Source of the DNA: Zygnema cylindricum
Taxonomy: Eukaryota; Streptophyta; Zygnematophyceae; Zygnematales; Zygnemataceae
NCBI GenBank assembly: GCA_037447655.1
Contig: JBBHKE010000886.1
Location: 1-64,000, forward strand
Length of the DNA: 64,000 nucleotides
Reading direction: 5' to 3'
Shown here: positions 1-24,400 of the stretch, one piece after another
Position numbering within the stretch: the first letter of the stretch is position 1
Layout of the letters: each line of letters starts with the position of its first letter
Program-made: the position numbers and the translations under genes
Notes under the pieces: model-generated
What the model was told of the DNA's origin: nothing
Seen by the model: only the letters and a program-made list of their open reading frames with translations
Database searches by the model: none

Positions 1-2256
1 CCCCCATTCTCCCATTCTCTTTCTAGGTAACACTCTATTTAGCCACTAATACCCCTCTCCCCCTAAACCACTTGCCCTAAATTTAAATAATGCTTCTATT
101 TAAACCCTAAATTTAAAAAATCTAAAAGCTAAAATTTTGAACTGTAGATAGAAAGCCCTTAACCTAATCCTGAATCCTTAACCCTAATCCAGCATCTGTC
201 CACTTCTAACTCTTTGCCCTGTTCCATTCTACTCTCTTCATCTATCTCTCTGCCCCTATCTTTCTTCTCTTGCCTCTCTCTCTCTCTCTCTCTCCCTATC
301 TTTAAAAACACCTCTCCCTCTCTCACACAAATCAGCTCTCCTCCCCGTTTCCCTCTCACCTGTCTCTTTTCTCCCTCCTATTCCACTAATCATCTCTCCT
401 TTGCCTCTTTTTAGTTGCTTAAGAGAAAAAAAAAAGTCCTTACCTCCAAGATCTCTTATCCAGTAACTTCTCCTTCGCCTCCTCAAAAAAGTAAACAAAT
501 GGAAAGCAACAGAGGAAGTAAAATGTCAAAATATCAAACTGTTGGTTCGCGTCTTCAAACTTTACTTCAAGGTACAGATAGTACAAATATAGTACAAACA
601 GTACGCGTACGTCACACACATTTTAGTATTGTACGAAAGTATTGCGTCAAGTTCGTCAAGCTGTACTATATAGTGTACCGCCCATCGGTTGGAGTTACGG
701 TTTCGGTGACCCTCGGCCGATGGCCGACATAAACTGTACCCCGTGTATCGCTATTAGTGTATTGGAAACACATTCCCATATTGTAGCCGATATAGCCTGT
801 GTTCACACATGACGCATGGTCAACTGTGATGTGGTATTGTGGTTCCACTCTCTACGACGGTACGACCGACACAAAGGACTTTTGTTATTCTTTGTCCAGT
901 TCGATTTCGTTGGCAACCCAAAAAATTGCAAATGATTTTGTAAATGTTTCAGTACGCACGAAACTGCATATGATTATAATTGTTGCTACTCCATAAAGCC
1001 ATTTCCGCAGAAAAAAGACATAGGAACGACGAATATTTGGGGCCGAAAACTAAAACAACCAAGAAAACTCCTCTAACCTTAAACAAATCCTAAAGCCCGT
1101 TAGAAGCCCCACAATCGCCCAAAAAAATAAAAAATGCAAGAAAAAACTTGAAAGACCCCAAAAAATACACTAAAATTAAGTGACTAGAAGCAAAAATGCA
1201 TGCGGGACACTGTAAAATATATTTCCGACATTTTTGAACTTTTGAAGCGATCATTATCGTCATTAACGCTAAGAGCAATTCACGTTGTATGATTTAACTG
1301 CTACGCATTTTAAGTACTGGACAAACCATCTATGGAGGAACTTTTACTCCTTTTCATAACTCAATTAACCACCATAAAAGAAAACAAGAGGAAACAAGGA
1401 ATCATGTTTGAACACCTAATTTAAATTAACACATGTCACCATAGGCCAAATCGAAGTTAATTCCTCATTTCGAAAAAAAAATCATTGCGCAAAAATGGAG
1501 CGCACTCAAGCTGTTAAAATATTTTTATTTAAGGTTTTGCTATAATGTTTTCGTTTGGGTGTGTACAATAGTCGTGCAATATCACTTGACTACTCGTCAT
1601 ACTCCAGTTATCCTCACCCATGCCCACACTCATGCTTCTATTCCCTTTCAATGTCTTTTTAATGTCTTTTCAATGTTTTTTGTTGGCTTGCCCTTGTTTG
1701 TGTGTTAGTTTCTTTCTTTCGACTTGCTTTCCCTTTTTGTTTATCCACCCTCGTTCCATTTTTTCCACTCTGTTTCCACTTTATTTGTTTTTTGTTTTGT
1801 TTTGATCCCATGTACTCTAGTGGTTTGCCATCGTGCTCTTCTTAACAGAATATTCATTCTTTATGCTTTAACTTTTTATCAACTATTACCCAACAAATGG
1901 GTAATTTTGTGAAAATTACTAAAAGGCTCTCACAAGTCATTTCGTCCAATGAGGATCAAAAACTAAGTCTATCATTTCGACAAAATGACTTTTGTAACTC
2001 GAAAATCCGCAATAGTCTTTCCATTTAATCTTCATTTCTTCGTTAAACTTGAATTTTTTATTGAACTTTCACATTTTTGGTTAAAACCTAAATTTCTCGG
2101 TCAAACTAAACTTTTTAAAACTCAAAAATATCAACAAAAAACTTTCAAGAAAAAAGAATATCCCCTTAGGGTTACAATCAAAATTTCCACTTTCTTCTTT
2201 GATTTTTTATTCCTCCACAATTTTTACAATCTGACGAAGCATTTCAATTTTTTTTG
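1..2256. other. gene-free flank, low complexity
   Basis: No reading frame here resembles a protein I know. The first 500 bases are rich in CT runs (about 270-300) and contain scattered AACCCTAA-like words that are not in tandem. Positions 540-900 are rich in GTAC/TACG words like the MITE-rich stretches elsewhere in the window. The rest is AT-rich. It lies downstream of the 3' end of the minus-strand sulfate transporter. Confidence 0.6.
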
Positions 2257-2643
2257 CTAACAAAAAAATTCAAAATTTTATGAAAAAGGACCTATATACA
2301 TTTCGATAACATTTTTGTTTTATTTTTTCTAGCAAAAATTTGCAATTTTATGAAAAAAAAAACTATATACAATTCGATGATATTCTTTATTTTTATTTTT
2401 ATTGTTTTCTAACAAAAAAATCCAAATCTTACAATTTGACAACAGTTTTCTTTTTACTTTTTTTCTAACAAAAAAATTGCAATTTTGTGGAGAAAAACTA
2501 TACACAATCGATGATATTATTATTTTTATTTTTTTTCTAACAAAACATTTGCAATTTTATGAAAAAAAACCTATATACATTTCGATGACATTTTTCATTT
2601 TATTTGATTCTAACAAAAAATTGCAATTTTACGACAAAAAAAA

Positions 2644-12584
<9,941 letters not shown>

Positions 12585-12900
12585 GACGAGGGGGAGGGGA
12601 GAGAGAGAGGGAGAGGGAGGAAATTTGGAGAGAGGCGGGAGGCGTGAGGGGGGAAGGCAGGAGCTCTTTATTTATTATCCAAATTTGGTCAAGCGACAGG
12701 AAAATACAGTACTGTAAAGTACGAAAAATATCAAAAGTACAAAACTGTAATCTTGTATTGGAATCTTTAACTTTGACTAGTTGACTTGCCGGATAAACGG
12801 CTGAGAGGGCGCTTGTAAGGGCTCAGATCCGATGGGGCCAGTTTTGTCATTGAGAAATTTGAACCGTTCAATATTGGATAGACTTTTTAATGACGATTTA

Positions 12901-13826
12901 GGGCGTGTCCTTATGTAACCGATATTTTGAAAGGTTATTTTGGATTTTAGCGTTAATTTTACGGTGTACTTTTCAAAGTGTGCCTATGTCAATCGTTACT
13001 TGCGGGTTCATTATTTTGAATATGTGGCAATTGTACACGTCGCCAATACTTGCGACACATGTAGACGCCAACAAACCGCGGACATTTGTACGCCGCAACG
13101 AGCTCTTGACATACTGGGACAATTTTCGACGCCAACGGACATTTGTAGACGCCCACAAGTGGACAACATAAGCAGTCGCCTTACGTCTAAAAAATGACAT
13201 TTGCAGACACCCACACGTGGACAAAATAAGCAAACGAACAAATATTTTTTTTTCGTGTATTCTCCCAACTGCAAAAAAAAATTTGAAAACTTTGGACGCG
13301 TGCAATCCAAGCTTTCTATTCGTCGATAGGGTATTATTTTGATAAAAGCCGCAACGAGCTCTTGACATAGTGGGACAATTGTCGACGCCAACGGACATTT
13401 GTAGACGCCCACAAGTGGACAACATAAGCAGTCGCCTTATGTCTACAAAATGACATTTGTAGACTCCCACACGTGGACAAAATAAACAAATGGACAAACA
13501 ATTCTTTTTCGTGTATTCTCCCAACTGCAAAAAAAAAATTGAAAACTTTTGATGCGTGCAATCCAGGCTTTCTATTCGTCGATAAGGTATTATTTTGATA
13601 AAAATCAGGTCGCGATTTGATTTCAGTGCAAGTGTGAAGATGAGCTAGAAGTGGGTCGCGATGATAATACCTCCAAATCGCCGTTTCTTTCAAGTTCCTA
13701 GATAACGCAAAATGTATTTGAGTTTTTGCCCATTTTTCGTGTGGCGTAATGTTTTCAAGTTGGAAGTCCCATTTTCTGTGTAAACGACGGAAAAAAACCC
13801 TTACTTGAACACATGGGGACACACCC
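12901..13826. mobile_element. Harbinger-type MITE, 926 bp
   Basis: Terminal inverted repeats GGGCGTGTCCTTATGT and (reverse complement of the right end) GGGTGTGTCCCCATGT, flanked on both sides by TTA (12898-12900 and 13827-13829). This fits the TWA target duplication of PIF/Harbinger elements. It encodes no transposase. Inside is a 256-bp tandem duplication (13095-13350 and 13351-13608). It is inserted upstream of the start of the sulfate transporter. Confidence 0.8.
13095..13608. repeat. 256-bp tandem duplication inside MITE
   Basis: Two copies start with GCAACGAGCTCTTGACATA at 13095 and 13351 and run to a shared GGTATTATTTTGATAAAA. They differ at scattered single bases. They form the middle of the Harbinger-type MITE. 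Confidence 0.9.
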
Positions 13827-13829
13827 TTA

Positions 13830-14713
13830 GTATTTAGTATTTACCCTCTGACAAATTTACAGAAAAATGTGAGTTTGAACTATTTCCACGGGAAACAAGG
13901 CGCTTACCGAGATTCACATGGAAAGAAGGGTCTTGCTGCGAGTCAAACGACAGATGGGCCACTGACATGGAATTATACGACTAGCGTGCCGCGACTGACG
14001 GATACTACAGTACAGTACAGGTAAGTACAGGCAACCCTCTTAACCCTTTTTTTCATTTTTCGACCAATACAATATGGGTCTTAAGGGCATATTGTATGTT
14101 TTGCATACAATAGGCATACTGTATGGGCCTACTTTCACCTACTTTTGAACTATGTTTTAAATAGTACACAATGTTTGTCCTTTGATCAAAGACAACCACC
14201 CACACAATGTCCTTTGGAAGATCGATGTATCGCGATATTGCAGTACTGGCAACGATGCGCATCACGCTGTTTGATTTTCATGGCTCCAAAAATGAAGTGA
14301 AACTTTATTGCAAAACGTTCGATGGATAAAACCATCAAGGTAGAAAAGGGGGGAAAAAAAATGAAAAATAAAAACATTTAAAGACTACAAAAGCCAAAAG
14401 GTCCGATGCTCTAATTTTCTCGCGCTCGCCACGATGCCGTGATTCAACATAGCATAGGCAGGTCATTCGCACGTGTACAGGAAAGCATGTCTTCAAAGTC
14501 AGACGAAAAGATTAAAACAGGAGCAGGTCACTTGATTCAGTACAGTAATTCTGTCATGCTCGTACAGAATGTACAATATAATCATTACAGTGTACTAAAA
14601 AAAATCCAAACATCCAGTCACAATCGGTTCTTTCTCTCCAGCAAACTCTGTTGTACAATTTTTACGTTTCGACAGCACCACCAATTCTCGGCACATGCAA
14701 ACTGCGGAGCTCC
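13830..14713. other. intergenic, no gene seen
   Basis: AT-rich sequence with several short near-palindromic words around CATACAATAGGCATACTGTA (14100-14125). I see no convincing reading frame or RNA gene. Confidence 0.5.
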
Positions 14714-14756
14714 CACGTGGTCGTACGGCTCGTAGATTTATTGCAGGAATATAAAA
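14714..14756 (+). promoter_or_regulatory. candidate promoter: G-box and TATA box
   Basis: CCACGTGG (CACGTG core at 14714-14719) lies 31 bases upstream of TATAAAA (14750-14756), a spacing and order common in plant core promoters. It could serve the orphan exon at 14926 or a 5' UTR of citrate synthase (ATG at 15477). No transcript start can be seen directly. Confidence 0.4.
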
Positions 14757-14925
14757 GCGCGAGGGACCTAGAAGGTGGCGCGTGTACGTCTATACTGACA
14801 AAAGAACTGTGTTTCGATACCCAAGTAAAAATAAATACAGGTATAGTGGATAGGTGTCGAAGATGAATGAGCACTGCAACTCATCGGTATTCGTTCTATG
14901 AATTATATTTAGCTGCTACTGATTC

Positions 14926-15021
14926 ATGTCGGCTTTGCAAATGCTGAAAATTGCCCAATCGCGGCATGCCATTGAAACCGGTCCGGAATTGGAACCTCGT
15001 CTTTCTTACGTCACCTTTGAG
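14926..15021 (+). other. orphan candidate first exon
   Basis: ATG followed by 32 open codons of ordinary composition (begins MSALQMLKIAQSRHAIETG) and ending in GAG before GTAAGG, a strong donor. It sits 170 bases after a TATA-like box. I do not recognise the protein and cannot find a following exon, so it may be an upstream ORF of the citrate synthase leader, a remnant, or chance. Confidence 0.3.
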
Positions 15022-15476
15022 GTAAGGCACAAGTGGCAATATTCCTCCTTCTATGTTTTATACGATGGCGTCACTACACTTTCGTACCCGGTAAAATTAA
15101 AAATTCACAAAAAAATTGACCAAAAATGATGGTCAAAAACTATTTTCGGGCAGTGAATCGAGAGTTGCAAAACTTATTAGTTACTGTACCAGCGTGCACG
15201 TGTCAATCTCTGTCTTATCTTCACAGTTTCAATAAAACGTGAACTGAGCCTCTACATAGAGAGGTTTTCAATCATTCTGCTACAGTTCAGTACTATACTC
15301 TTCATTGAGCTATGAAGATATTTTAACGTGAGACACACTTTCAGGGACTCTCCTCCTCTCCACTGAAGCAGCTGAAGTATTTAATATATGCAGTCGAAGA
15401 AGCTTTTACATTTTCTGTTTTCTTCTTCAGTTTTATCTTTTTGATTGTTTTTATAAGCTTTACTGTAGATTCAGTC

Positions 15477-18400
15477 ATGGCTTTCTTTGGTGGAAGGGCT
15501 GTTCTCTCTAAATTGAAAAGAGCTTCATCAGTAAGTCATCAGCTTCTCTTCCTAATAGTTTTTCTATTTTTTTTTTTACTGTTATGTTTTTCTGTAACAT
15601 AGTGTATATTGCTAAGTATTTTTTGGAAGTGTGTGGTAAATAAGTGCGGCCCGAGTTGATACTTATAATAGTTTTTTTTTTTTATACTAATATTTTTTTG
15701 TGATATTCTGGTGAGTAATTATTTTATTTTTACTAGGTGCTTCCGTTTTTCTGTCTTTGTTTCTTTGCATTTATCTTGTTTTTTGGTAATTGTGCGATGA
15801 GATCTCGGCTTGTTGAACTGTAGAGTGACAGGAGTCGTAGAACACATTTGCAGTTCCCTTTTGCTTCTTTCAAAAAAATTATATTTTTTAGTACTTTTGC
15901 CATCTTGTTTTTGCTATGCATTAATATTTTATGCTTCAAATTTTGGCCTTCATTTTTGTTTTTTTTTCTTCCTTTTAAATTTCTTGAACACTTGCGTTAA
16001 CACATTTTCGAGGTTGTTTTCTTTTCTCAGGTAGGTTTTTGAGTTCTAGAAGTCTTACCATCTCAACTAGATTTCGCTTTTGATTTGCATTATGCTTCAA
16101 GTTTGACCTTAAACTCTCAATTTTTAGCCTTTTTTTTTTCCACAACTTGTTCTAGCTTAGAATTTCAATTTTCCGTTTATTTTTTCCTTGCTGCTTCTTG
16201 TAACTTGAAAATTTTAATTTTCCGTCTCTTTTTTCTTTTGTAGACTTCTTGTAGGTTAAACTTTCTGTTTCCTTTTTTTTTAAGCTTCTTGTAGCGTCTC
16301 TGGACAATTTAAAATGCCACTGTTTCTTCTCATTTATATCAATCTTTGTTTTATTTTACTTCATTTTACCTCAATTGTACCTTCATTTACAGTTATTTTA
16401 CCTTCATTTTACCTTCATCAACATTCAGAACCCTTCATTTGATGATTATCTTCACTTTTTCAAGTCTTAACCAATTTTTGAAAACGCAGAACAAGGAGGT
16501 CATTCATCAGACACAAAGCTTGGCCAATGGATGGATCCGGTCACTGACAACTGTACAGACAAGAGCCCTTTACTCTTTTTTTTTTTCAATATCTTTTGGT
16601 TTTTCATCCATTTTTGGTTTTTCAACCTTTTGCCAGTCTACTTAGCTTTCCATTTTGTTTTAGTTTACTGTTTTATTCTAGTTTCTTCCATCTCTTGGAG
16701 CAAAAACAAGGATAATACGTATATGTTGTAGTGTTGATGGTTCATAATCTTTATTAAGAATTTCTCTCAAGTTCTGAATACCTCGAGACATTTCACTGTT
16801 ATTAATGTGGACGAGAATTTTTCAAATTACATTTATTTGTTTTATTTTGAAATCCTGCACACAAGAAAGTATAGATGATCATCGACAAAAAGTAAATTGA
16901 CTAAAAAGTATATGGATTACAAGTGACAGCGCAAACCTTTTTTTTGCGAACATTTAGTGTGAACTAGACTGTGTTTGAATAATTTTTAACCCAGACTATT
17001 TGCGATAAAGTGTGGTTGAAGTTCTTTAAAGTATTTTTTATCAAAATTGTTGCTGTGATGGTCAAATAACCAGAATTGTCGCCGCTGATATTTTAATGGA
17101 AAACAATTTTGCTGATTTGTTTTTTTTTCATTTTCGTCATTTTCAATGGAAATACAGGATCTTCATGGGAGGTTGACGGAGCTTATCCCACAAGAACAGG
17201 TTTGCATACATTTTACTTCAACCTTCGAGAGTTCATAGTTTTTAATAAAATATGTTTTTTTGTGAAATTAACGCTATGTCCAACAAAATGTATATGCTGC
17301 TCATTTTTAACTCAGATTATCATTAGTCAGTTGGTTGATGTATGTAAAGTCCAATGTCCATCCCCTCTTTCTGTCCCTCATAGCTGACACAAAAGTTAGG
17401 TTTTGTGAATTACGTTTTGGAACCGCATATGGACCATTGAATTTATAAATACCTGTAATGAGCTGATTCATCATTTTTCCTTGTCTTGCAGGAACGTGTG
17501 AAATCGATAAAGAAGAAATACGGATCAGTTTCTCTTGGAGAATGCACTGTTGACATGGTACAAACCTTTCAAAAACTACTTGCTGACATGATTCATTTTT
17601 TTTTTGTTTTTCCACTTTTAATTGAATTGGTTTCTGTGCGAGTTTGTCTTAATGTTATACTGGCATATGTGCAAGCATTTACAGTCTACCTTTTTTACAG
17701 AATTTCTCTATATTCTTAATGAATGTAAGTGAATTCCATGCATGAGTTTTTATTCAAGGAGATTGGCTTGGTTTTACTCTCTTTCTTGAGAGTATTTAAA
17801 AGTCACAAAAGAAAGTTTCAACAGGAGTTCATGAGGAAAAATCATCATTTCACTTTGGTTGATGCCGTTTCTATTCAGGCTCTTGGAGGAATGCGTGGCA
17901 TCAAGGGAATGCTTTGGGAGACATCCCTTCTCGACCCGGATGAGGTAAATTTGGACTACTATCATAATCTTTCGTCGAAGTAGTCATTTTTTCATTCATT
18001 AATTGTGCTTGTAGTTTTTTACTTTTCCCAAATTTCCCGTCTTGGTGTTAAATTTGTTTAATCCTAGCACTTAAGGAGGTTTTGGTCAGGGGAACTACGT
18101 TTTGGAGTGGATTATATTTGTTTTGGTATCTTGGGGTCGTGGCTTTCTGAACTACAATCAAAACTGATGCAGCTGGAAAGCTGGGCAAATGGACTAATTA
18201 GCTTTCCTTTTGCCCAGAATTCCGCCTTAGAATCATCTGAAATCCCCTTTGTCTGTCTACTTTGACATTAGTCTCATTCTAGAAAGATGATGCAAAGTAT
18301 ACGGGGTTGCTTAACCTTTTCTTTCGAGGCGGAATAAAGTGGGAAAGAATCTGTTTAAGAACATGGCCTACTAGATTTCATAAATCTAGAATAATAGTGT

Positions 18401-21400
18401 GAAACGATCGTGACATATTTGCAATTAAATTAAACAATAAGAACCACAAGATTCGACCATGTTACTGTGTGATTGTTTTGGTTTCCCTTTTTCTTAATGT
18501 AAAACATGTTCCGGGTAGAACATAGGTTTCACCAAATTTTTCATACCATTTGTATAAAGATTCTTAATTTCCATTATAGATTTTGGTGCGTCCGTTTAGC
18601 AAAAATGAGCTGGAAGTGAATGAAAATTAGTTTCAATGAGACCAATCTTGGCGTGGGAATGATCGGGGAATTTCTTTCATCCTGTCAACAATAGCAATGT
18701 TTTTACAAGTTGGCAGGGGAGTTTTTGGGGTTTTTTTTGTTTGTTTTGCGTTTGTGATAGGGTATTCGATTTCGCGGTTTGTCCATCCCGGAATGTCAAG
18801 AAAAGTTGCCGAAAGCGATCCCTGGTGGTGAGCCTATCCCAGAGGGATTTCTTTGGTTGTTGCTGACAGGAGAGGTACGTTTGCAATTCATGTATTCCAT
18901 TGTGAATATTGTTTTGAGGTATTTTTACAATATATGTATTTCATTTTGAACATTGGCTTGAACATCAATTTCTTAGTCAATTCTTCATACGATTCTTAGT
19001 ACTGTTCCTTTGTTATTCTCAATGTTGTGCGATTTATTCTGACTACAGTTCTTGTACCAGATCTCTACAAATCTGAGTAGAATTCTGAGCACATCTCGCT
19101 AAACTTTGAATACAATAATGTATATAATTTCACCATACGATTCTGAGTACAGTTAGGAGTGCATTATTTAATAGAAACCTGCAAAGGATCTTAACCAGTT
19201 CATGCAATGTTTTCGTCTACGGAATTAACAAAGCCATTGATAGATTTCTCTTGAAATACTGACCAAATTTGACTGAGGTTCTGCCTTTTTTTTTTTTTTT
19301 TTTAAATTGCCAACAGGTTCCGACCGAAGATCAAGCCAAGAGCGTTACAAAAGAACTTAAGGATCGCGCAAAAATTCCTGGTGGGAATGATTGTTCTTCT
19401 CTAATGATTGTTTATGATATTAGAATTGCTCCTGGTGTAAACTCACTTATTTGAACAGTGGGTTCAGGGTTTTGGTCCTAAATAGTCTCGCAAACCATTT
19501 CTTGTCCATTTCGTAGTGTTGTGTATCGGTAAAAAACTTATCGCGATAACACCGATACCGATAGTTATCGTTATCGAACGGTCAGCGGTCCCGATATATT
19601 TGTACTTTCTGTACTTTCTGTCCGGAATGCTTTCTGTGGCATAAGCTGCATAATTTTGTTACCTTTTACTTACAGCTCAAATTTTATTTTGCTTTCTAGC
19701 AAATTATCTGGAACAATGTTTTTCTGGAATTTGATTGGTTGTGAGATTCACGGTGTAATATTTTTTTCTTTTTCACTAAGTTTTTTACCCAGGTATTATG
19801 GTCGTATTCTGAAAGGAATAAGCTGCAGGTTCTCGATGTACTTGTTTTAATTCAATTACCTACAGTGGATATTTCAGAAATATCACAGTTATGAGCTTTT
19901 TATATGAGAACCTTTTTGCCCTGGGTAGAAAAAATTATACTCGGGGCGTCTTTTTAGAAAAAAAATATCACATCTTGGCTTTGAGTTTTTTTCACCTTTT
20001 TCGTTTTTTTCACCTTTTTCGTTTTTTTCACCTTTTTTGTTTTTTTCACCTTTTTCCGGTCTTGTTTTCAGTGCAGCTTGATCATGTCTTTTAAGATTTT
20101 TCTCATCATCCTTCTTTGGATCATGCCTCCAAGACTACTTGAGAAATAATTTGGGTTCATATTTTTTTTTTCCTTTTTATTTTCAGATCATGTTTTCAAA
20201 GTAGTGAATGCCCTTCCAGACGATGCTCATCCCATGACTCAATTCACCACTGCCATAATGGCTCTCCAGGTTAGTACTTCTGGGAATAATGAAGTATAGT
20301 TACTGGAAAAATATATTTTTTGTTTACTGAATTTGTGAGGTGATAATACTTCCCTGGCACTTTGATCCAAACGTGTGTTAAATATTGTTCTATTTTGCTC
20401 AATTTGGGTCCATTGAGATCGATTCTGAGGTCAACGGTGTTGAAGTATGATTTTACTCTTCACACTTGACAATCTTGTAAAAGTGATGAAGCCCAATTAG
20501 CATTGCTGATAAAGTTTTATGGTGTTGATAATTAAATATATTTGTTTTGCGGTTCAATATAGTCAGTCATATATCAAGTTTCTTACAACTGTCTTCTAAT
20601 TAAATTTCTGGGGGTTTTATCGATCCTATATGGTTGGGAACAGACACAGAGCAAATTCTCAAAGGCTTATCGAGAAGGATTAAATAAGTTTAAGTACTTT
20701 TCTTTTTCTTTTCTGTCTTTTGTAAGAGGGTTCTTGATTGTTCTTTTCGCTTGTGACCACAGATGATCAGTCTAAAATGATGGTCTTATAGTTACTGGAT
20801 TATTTTCTCCCAATGCATGTTAAGGTGGTTTTAAGTTGGGATATTGATCACTTTGTTGTAGCTATTATTATGTTTAGTTGCTTGAATGTGAATGTCCAGT
20901 ACCTTTGCAATTAGCGTGGATTTTCTGGCAAGTTTTTGAACTTTCCCTCTAGCGGAGAACCAAGGACTTATAACTCCAAATTTCAAAGAAAGTGTGAAAC
21001 TTATATACTTAGAAGTTCAACCGACTTTCAAATTATCTCCTTTTTTTTGTGACTTGCGGGGAACGGGGGGAGATGTGAACAAAGAAAAAATGTAAAGATA
21101 TCGAACACCTTTTCTTTACCGTGGGTATTAAAGATCGTGTAATTTGCTTCGATACTTATAACTTGTGGAACTTTTTTTTTTACATGCTTGTTTATTATCC
21201 AATTTCAATTGTAAAAAAATGTTTAAAAGTTCACTCGTAAAAAAGTTTAAAAGTCCACTTGTAAATGGAGAAATCACCGCAAATTATTTGCCCATTGTCC
21301 AAATCAGCATCCGGAAAAATCTGTTTATTTTGAAACCACAATTTTGAGTTCAAGTCCTAGGTCATAACGGGTATTGCCAGTCCATACTGTTTCATGTGTG

Positions 21401-24400
21401 GTTTTTTCAGGTCAGCTTTTCGTCCACATCGACTCTTCTTTTGGATTTAACATGCTTTCTTGATTTCGATATGTGTCCGACTGCAAAAAATCATAAAATC
21501 ACTATATAAACCCTTAGGAGTGGGATCTTTATGCAGGTATTGGGAGCCAGTTTATGAGGACAGCATGGACCTCATTGCAGCTCTCCCGGAACTTGCCTCC
21601 TTTATTTATAGAAGGTAGAATGGAGCACACCTTTTAGACCCAATTTAAGAGCATTCTGCACAACCGCGTCCTTTTTGCTGTTCACATTTGCCTTCTTCCG
21701 ATCTTCTTCTTTCTTTTTCTCTTTCCTCTTTCTCTTCCTCTTTCTTGTTTTCTTCTTCCCCCGTCCCCTTCCTCTGCCCCTCTTCTTCTTTCTTGTCTTC
21801 ATCCTCTTTTTCCTCTTACCTCTTTCTCTCCTCTTCCCCTTCCACTTCCTCCTCTTCCTTCTCTTCCTCCTCCCTCCCCTGTTTCTCTTCTTTTTCCTCC
21901 CTTTCTAATCTCTTTAAATGTTCTTGCTGCCTGTCAAAATGGTTTTTTTTTGTTGTTTGTTTTCAGGACCTACAAGGGTGGAAAACTGATTGAAGCGGAC
22001 CCAAATTTGGACTACGCGGCAAATTTTGCACACATGTTGGGATATTCTGACTCTGATTTTCATGAGTTGATGCGTCTTTATCTCTCCATTCACACGTGAG
22101 TTTTTGTTAATTTATTTGTTTTCCTTGCTCGGTAGAAATTGGATTTTAAGAATCTACATGCAAATTCATAATTGGAATTGGAATGTAGGATCATCTATGC
22201 GACTTTCCATATTGTGGTCATAATGAATTATTCGGTCAAGCACTTCACCTATTTCTACCTGTTTTTTAGAAAGAAATAAGGATATTTGTTATTTTTTGCA
22301 AACGTTCTGCAGGTCTTATACAAAATTTGTGTGAGGCTGAAAATTATCCTTTATGGCATTTATTATTTTACCTCTCAGGCTGAGTTCCTGATTGGTTATA
22401 ATACCAATCATCTTTACCTCGTCTCTGTCCTTGTTTAACTCTTTTTGACTTTGTCTTTATTGCAGAGATCATGAGGGAGGGAACGTGAGTGCTCATACTG
22501 TACATCTGGTGAGTAGACTTTTCCCCTTACTATCGTACTTTATATTTCACCATAAAGTATGTTTATTAATTTGTCATTAAATGTACTTGTAGTTGTTGTA
22601 ATGATACTTTATTTTCTGTTCGCGGTTTTACATAGTCATTTTCTTAGTATTGTCGTCATGTGAAGGGTATTCTTAATTTTGTCAATGTAGTGTATCGTAT
22701 TTTTGTAGTCATCCATTTAAGAATAAAAATTGTTGATCTTTTCATGTCAGGTGGGGAGTGCCCTTTCGGATCCGTATTTGAGTTTTGCCGCGGGAATGAA
22801 TGGACTGGCTGGACCCCTTCACGGTCTTGCAAACCAGGTAAAAAGAGATGTATATGTTTCTATATAATCTACATTTACAAACACACACACATATATGTAC
22901 TATATACATACATAATATGTATATGTGTATAACATTATATATCATGAAGATTTTCGTTTGTTTTTTGGAATCCTAAGCGGTTTTCGATGGTTTAGTTTTC
23001 CATGTCTTCAACTTTTTTGACCTCGTGTGGAAGTTCACCCCGTCCCCTTTCCCCTTTTTTTTTTGCGTTTTTCAGGAGGTTTTGCGGTGGTTAACGGAAG
23101 TCAGTAATGAAATTGGCGCCACAGTGAGCAAGGAACAACTTGCAGATTTTGTCAACAAAACTCTCAAAAGTGGGAAGGTGGGTTTTGATCCCTTAATTTT
23201 GTTTCTTCTTAATTCATTTCCTCCCTTCTCCCTCCTTCAATCTTCCCTCATTCCTTCATATTCCTTAGGTTTTGTTAACTTTTTCTCCCTTTAGTTTTTC
23301 GTTACCTCTACGTTTACTTCTGCTCTTGCTTATTACTTTTGTTTATTCAGATAAAAATGACTTGGATATAGTGTAAACAATAACGTATAATTTATGTTCA
23401 AATTTGTGGAAAGCCGATAATAAAGCAATCGGGCATCGCCATCATGGTCTGGTAGAGGTTAATACGGTCATTTTAATGTTTTATGCTGGTTTTGCTCCTT
23501 AAATATATCTTCTTTTTTTATTGTTTTCTTTTATTTAGGTCGTTCCTGGATATGGTCACGCTGTTCTCCGGAAAACAGACCCACGCTATACTTGTCAACG
23601 GGAATTTGCTCTAAAACATTTACCGGACGACCCCATGTTTAAATTAGTAAGTTCTCTTTTCTCGACTCCGTGTTTAAGTCAGTAAGTACTTTTCACTTAA
23701 GGCTATCATATGTGTGTATTGGAGATGGTTTTTCACTAGCAGGGAAACAGGCGTTTTAGCGATATCCTAAAAAGACATAAAATGCAATGATAAGCACAGA
23801 TAAATAAAGACAAAGACGATAAAGCCAAAATAGCCAAATTAACTCAGTAATAAACAGTGGTAAACATAGTCAAAGACTGATTGAAGAAGGTAGCTAAACC
23901 AGATGGGAAAGACATGAAAAAGCAGATAGAAATAGATAAATCAGTATGAACCTTTCAATTTGATGCCATTTGGTCAATTTCAATACCTGAAAGACTTCTT
24001 GCAACTGAAACTGAGACATGGAACTGCAACTGAAACTGAAACATAGAACTTTGTTATCATTATTATTGTGGTCCATGTTAGTTGTAGGCGGTAATGTGGA
24101 TAATGAATTCTTTGTGAAATCTGGTCTTATCAATTTCTAAAACGGGTGTTAAATGAAAATTGTAAGTGATACATAAATTGTCTATGGAGGGGCAAATATT
24201 AGAGAAAAGCCATTATTTGCCAATTTTAGTGTTGATTGTATCGTTTACAGGTGTCAAATTTTGAGGATTAACTCAAGTATATATTTAGTGTGTATACAGG
24301 GGTATATTAAGTTGCAGGAGTTTCTTGGTCCTTAACCACAAATTTTTGTGACTTGCACACAATTCAGTGTGGATGACAGTATAACAAAGAAAAAAGGAGT

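Noticed and set aside
50-200. Telomere-like CCCTAAA/AACCCTAA words
   Set aside because: Only scattered single words in AT-rich sequence, never in tandem.
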